Positions 61,280-64,000 of a stretch of DNA of 64,000 nucleotides are shown in pieces. Both the position numbers and the translations under genes were made by a program. The notes below the pieces were generated by a model. That model searched no databases. It was not told the DNA's origin and saw only the letters and a program-made list of their open reading frames with translations. Every line of letters starts with the position of its first letter. Within the stretch, counting starts at the first letter, position 1. This DNA is from Hetaerina americana (taxonomy: Eukaryota; Arthropoda; Insecta; Odonata; Calopterygidae), in contig JAKTNV010000009.1 of the NCBI GenBank assembly GCA_022747635.1, forward strand, positions 2,998,564-3,062,563. The letters are read 5' to 3'.

Positions 61280-61604
61280 CTGCGAGAAGGGGAGACCAGT
61301 CAACATATGCAGAGGGGTCGCAAACCAGCCACGCGAAAGAGCGGGACTTTCCTACTTTCACAACCTCCCCCGGAGTCGTGGCATTCGGCGACAACTGGCG
61401 CTTGCCGTTCGTCGTTTGTCAAAATCCCCTAAGAAACACACGGCCCACGGTTCTTTCTCGTCTTCTTTTTCTCTCCTTGACGATGCCGTAGCCAGGAAAA
61501 CCGAGTATCGGGTGATGCAGACGACAGCGGTACGAACCGGAAGGCGATAACGATCGTCGAGACGCGATGCCATTTACGCTCAAATGTTATCATTATTATA
61601 TAAT

Positions 61605-61920
61605 CGGTAATCTACCAGTTTCGTAAGGTTTTGAATGGATACATGCTACCAAACGGCAGAGCAACACTTCCCTTGTTTCTCCTAACAAAACACAACCCAA
61701 CATTCTATTCTACATTACAACCAGCTCCTCTTCATCTACGCAAATTTCCTCCCATACAACATCCCTATTATATTCCCACCCCTTGCGTACGTAACATTCT
61801 CGCCTGTATCACAGTCTTCAACCCCCCTTTACCAGCCAGAATGGTCTGTATCTAACTTTCCAGTATTCTTTTGATTTCCCCTCTCCTCCCATTTCACCAT
61901 ATGCATGTATACGCTCAAAT
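61605..61920 (-). mobile_element. LINE-A 3' fragment, old
   Basis: Matches the LINE-A tail and C-terminal region on the minus strand (GGTAATCTACCAGTTTCG on plus, TCCTAACAAAACACAACCCA, CTGTATCACAGTCTTCAACC). No frame survives. It lies in the host intron between 60896-61279 and 63661-63939. Confidence 0.75.
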
Positions 61921-63660
61921 TTCCTTTGCTTGTAGTATATCCCGGTTAACCATCATGACGTCAGCACTCCTCAAGCCTATAAAATCCTTTCATAAACTAC
62001 TTCAGGTATCAAATGACACACAACGGATTTCGTGTAGCCTTTAGTCTGTTTATCTGTCTGACGAATGGCTAAGCGTGCGCTCTATCGGCTATAATAGTAA
62101 CTCTTAGTTTATAGCTTAATGATGTGCGCACTCTTCGAAGAGGGAGGCAGAGGGATACGATGCAGTAGTGCTGCTTCTAGGAAATTGAAAACGAGCGAAT
62201 CACTGTGAAGGAACGTAACTAAACGTTGCCGGCATAGGAGAGGACCGCGGAATATACTCGCACGTATCTTTGGCGGCGGATATTCCGTTTTCCTGAAAAC
62301 TGAATAATACGAGATGCCTAGATGATAGAATACCCGGCAGAAAATTGTTCACAGCTTAAAAAAATCTATGAAGAGCAATTAATTATCCTGAACTGCTTGG
62401 AAAGCCAATGAGCAATTATTAAGTATGCGCCATGTAGAAGACTGAATGTCGCTCAGCAGTCACTGGTCTCAATGCGGTCAGTGCCGTCCTGAAAAGACAT
62501 CCTCTCCAAGGTCATTTAGTACCTGCGATGGAGAAACCAACCGGTGTTGTTCCTGACTCACATTGCGAGTCGAATGTCACTTAGAAATAAATTGCATTTA
62601 GCGATTTGAGGAATACTTATCCTAAAAGGGTCACTAGCTTCGCTGTCCTCAGTTGAGGCGTTGTAATAATCTCCTTGAGCACCAATTTGGGTCTAAATGC
62701 GGTCTGCGTGGGCCTTTCTTCGTAATGGACAAGGCGCTTGAGTTTTTCTTCTTGCTTCGTTATTAAGATTTTAATGGTAATCGTAGTAAAAAGATTAATT
62801 GAAAGGTAAAAACGGCAATACACTTAAATTGAGGATAACACGAGTAATTCTAAGACAGCATTAACAAAAGAGCGTAATCGCTTCCCAGTTAAACGGAAGT
62901 ACAAGAACATAGGTAGATGTCAGTAATACCTATTCAAACCAATGAATTTACGAGAAAAACTACGAAAGCGGGCGCTAACTCTTAGGGCGTGTCCATGTAC
63001 TCAAGCTGAAGGAAATAATTCGTAATTGTGCATTATTCCTCGGAGGGTTTCAACATGAAACAAGGAGTTTCAACGATTAAATCGATTGGAATCAAAAGAA
63101 AAACATTGAGAACTACAAAATATCCTCTTGAATGAGCATGAATATATCAGTATCTGACGGGTATGATTGAAGGTATCACTTAACTAAAATATATTTTGTA
63201 AATGAAGGACAATAATGTGGGTCACTAAAATATTACATAAATGCACTCAGATTATGATCGACTGACAACGTAACTTCATTTGCTCTGATGAGTAGGGTCA
63301 AAATAAAAATTTGTCATTCCACGTATTAAATTTATTTATCCTTGGAATCACAAAGTTTTAATTTGACGTTATTCATCTTGGAACAATTCCGCTACCTTAA
63401 GCCTAAAAAGATTTGCTCAAATCATTTCAGGCGTAACTTCGTGAAATTTATGCAAAAAAATCATTTGTTCAAATATGTCATGATTGTGATTAACAAATAA
63501 ACCAACAGATAATTTTCCATTTCATCAGACTTTCACGCCATCAAAATTAGCTGATGAGCGATGAAATTCAATGCGAATAAATTACAATTTTTAATAGCAA
63601 GTAATATTAAGGGATCTGTAATTGTATATTCGCGTATGGGTTGTACGCGGAGTTCCTCAC
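61921..63660. other. Intronic sequence of the host gene
   Basis: Between two phase-matched exons. No repeat or additional exon recognised; AT-rich. Confidence 0.45.
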
Positions 63661-63939
63661 CTGTTCTTTGGTCTCCACTTCCCGCTCCCTCCCGTCCCTT
63701 TCGCCCTTTTCCTCCTCCCTGCCCTCCTCCTCCCTGCCCTCCTCCTTCCTCCCCTCCTCCTCCACCACTGCCGCCTTCTTCGTCCACTCCACCTCCACCT
63801 CCTTGATGGCCAGCTCCTCCACCACCTCCTTGACGGGCGTCGCCTCCTCCGCCCTCTCCTCCCTCGCCTCCACGCACGCCTCGCCCTCCATCTTCGGCGC
63901 CTCCACCCTCTTCTTGTACTCTTCTTCAACTGCTTTATC
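63661..63939 (-). CDS. Host gene exon 1 (of those seen), unknown protein
   Basis: A 279-bp exon enters after TTGCCTTTCACTCCCTCAG and ends at GAACAG/GTGAGGAAC, phase 0 both ends. The 93 residues are strongly Glu/Lys-rich: DKAVEEEYKKRVEAPKMEGE, REERAEEATPVKEVVEELAI, VEWTKKAAVV and repeated EEGREEEGREEEKGERD, ending ETKEQ. Long charged repeats like this form single alpha helices or coiled coils. It is not the first exon of the gene, since it lacks a start and its acceptor implies more upstream, outside the window. The opposite strand is open too but only as low-complexity Pro/Ser. Confidence 0.7.
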
Positions 63940-64000
63940 CTGAGGGAGTGAAAGGCAATGGGTTCTCACGTTAGCCACGCCGTTAGCGCGACTTCTCTCT

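Noticed and set aside
63561..63951. Pro/Ser/Leu-rich plus-strand frames
   Set aside because: Low-complexity antisense of the Glu/Lys-rich exon at 63939-63661.

Overview
The window looks like an arthropod, most likely insect, nuclear genome. There are no bacterial-style operons. Coding sequence is cut into exons with GT-AG splice sites, and most of the DNA is layered, decayed transposable elements: LINEs, tRNA-derived SINEs, mariner elements, (AT)n microsatellites and Penelope-type hammerhead motifs. The species cannot be fixed from the sequence alone.

Host coding sequence. The only convincing host gene is on the minus strand at the right end, running right to left. Four GC-rich exons (63939-63661, 61279-60896, 58488-58173, 54780-54331) have good acceptors and donors and splice phases that fit in series (0-0, 0-0, 0-1, 1-1). 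They give about 475 residues of a Glu/Lys-rich, then Pro-rich, then Ser/His-rich protein that I do not recognise. Both ends of the gene are missing. Its introns carry repeats. Two weaker exon candidates are at 44296-44452 (+) and around 2754-2931 (+).

Mobile DNA. (1) LINE-A is an endonuclease plus reverse transcriptase retrotransposon. Its best copy is at 48025-51105 (-), with a 984-residue reading frame. Seven broken copies lie at 35-445, 8190-8860, 10028-11275, 18258-19975, 36385-36850, 47225-47615 and 61605-61920. Several abut long (AT)n tracts, and the best copy is joined at its 5' end to a tRNA-derived SINE. (2) Several related CR1/L2-like LINE families are scattered over the whole window as 3' pieces. 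They share a conserved 3' end of about 60 bp that closes on repeats of GTAGAT. (3) There are three SINE families: SINE-A (26773, 51370, 56311), SINE-B (15475, 28435, 42835, 58990) and SINE-C (900, 1615, 25640). (4) Broken mariner elements lie at 9051-9993, 32279-33200, 45668-46432 and 59806-60747, with a fragment near 25095. None encodes an intact transposase.

Structured elements. Hammerhead-ribozyme-like folds of the kind carried by Penelope-like retroelements occur at 525-563 (+), 57452-57499 (+) and, with a damaged core, 40606-40645 (-). Several foldbacks stand out: a perfect 48-bp inverted repeat (7733-7870), an inverted pair of tRNA-like units (5432-5652) and a 900-bp inverted repeat (56578-57482).

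Layout. 1-20 kb: dense LINE/SINE nesting with the mariner and (AT)n cluster at 8.9-11.4 kb. 20-47 kb: LINE 3' ends, mariners and GC-rich stretches without clear genes. 48-51.5 kb: the long LINE-A flanked by (AT)n. 52-64 kb: the host gene with repeat-filled introns.
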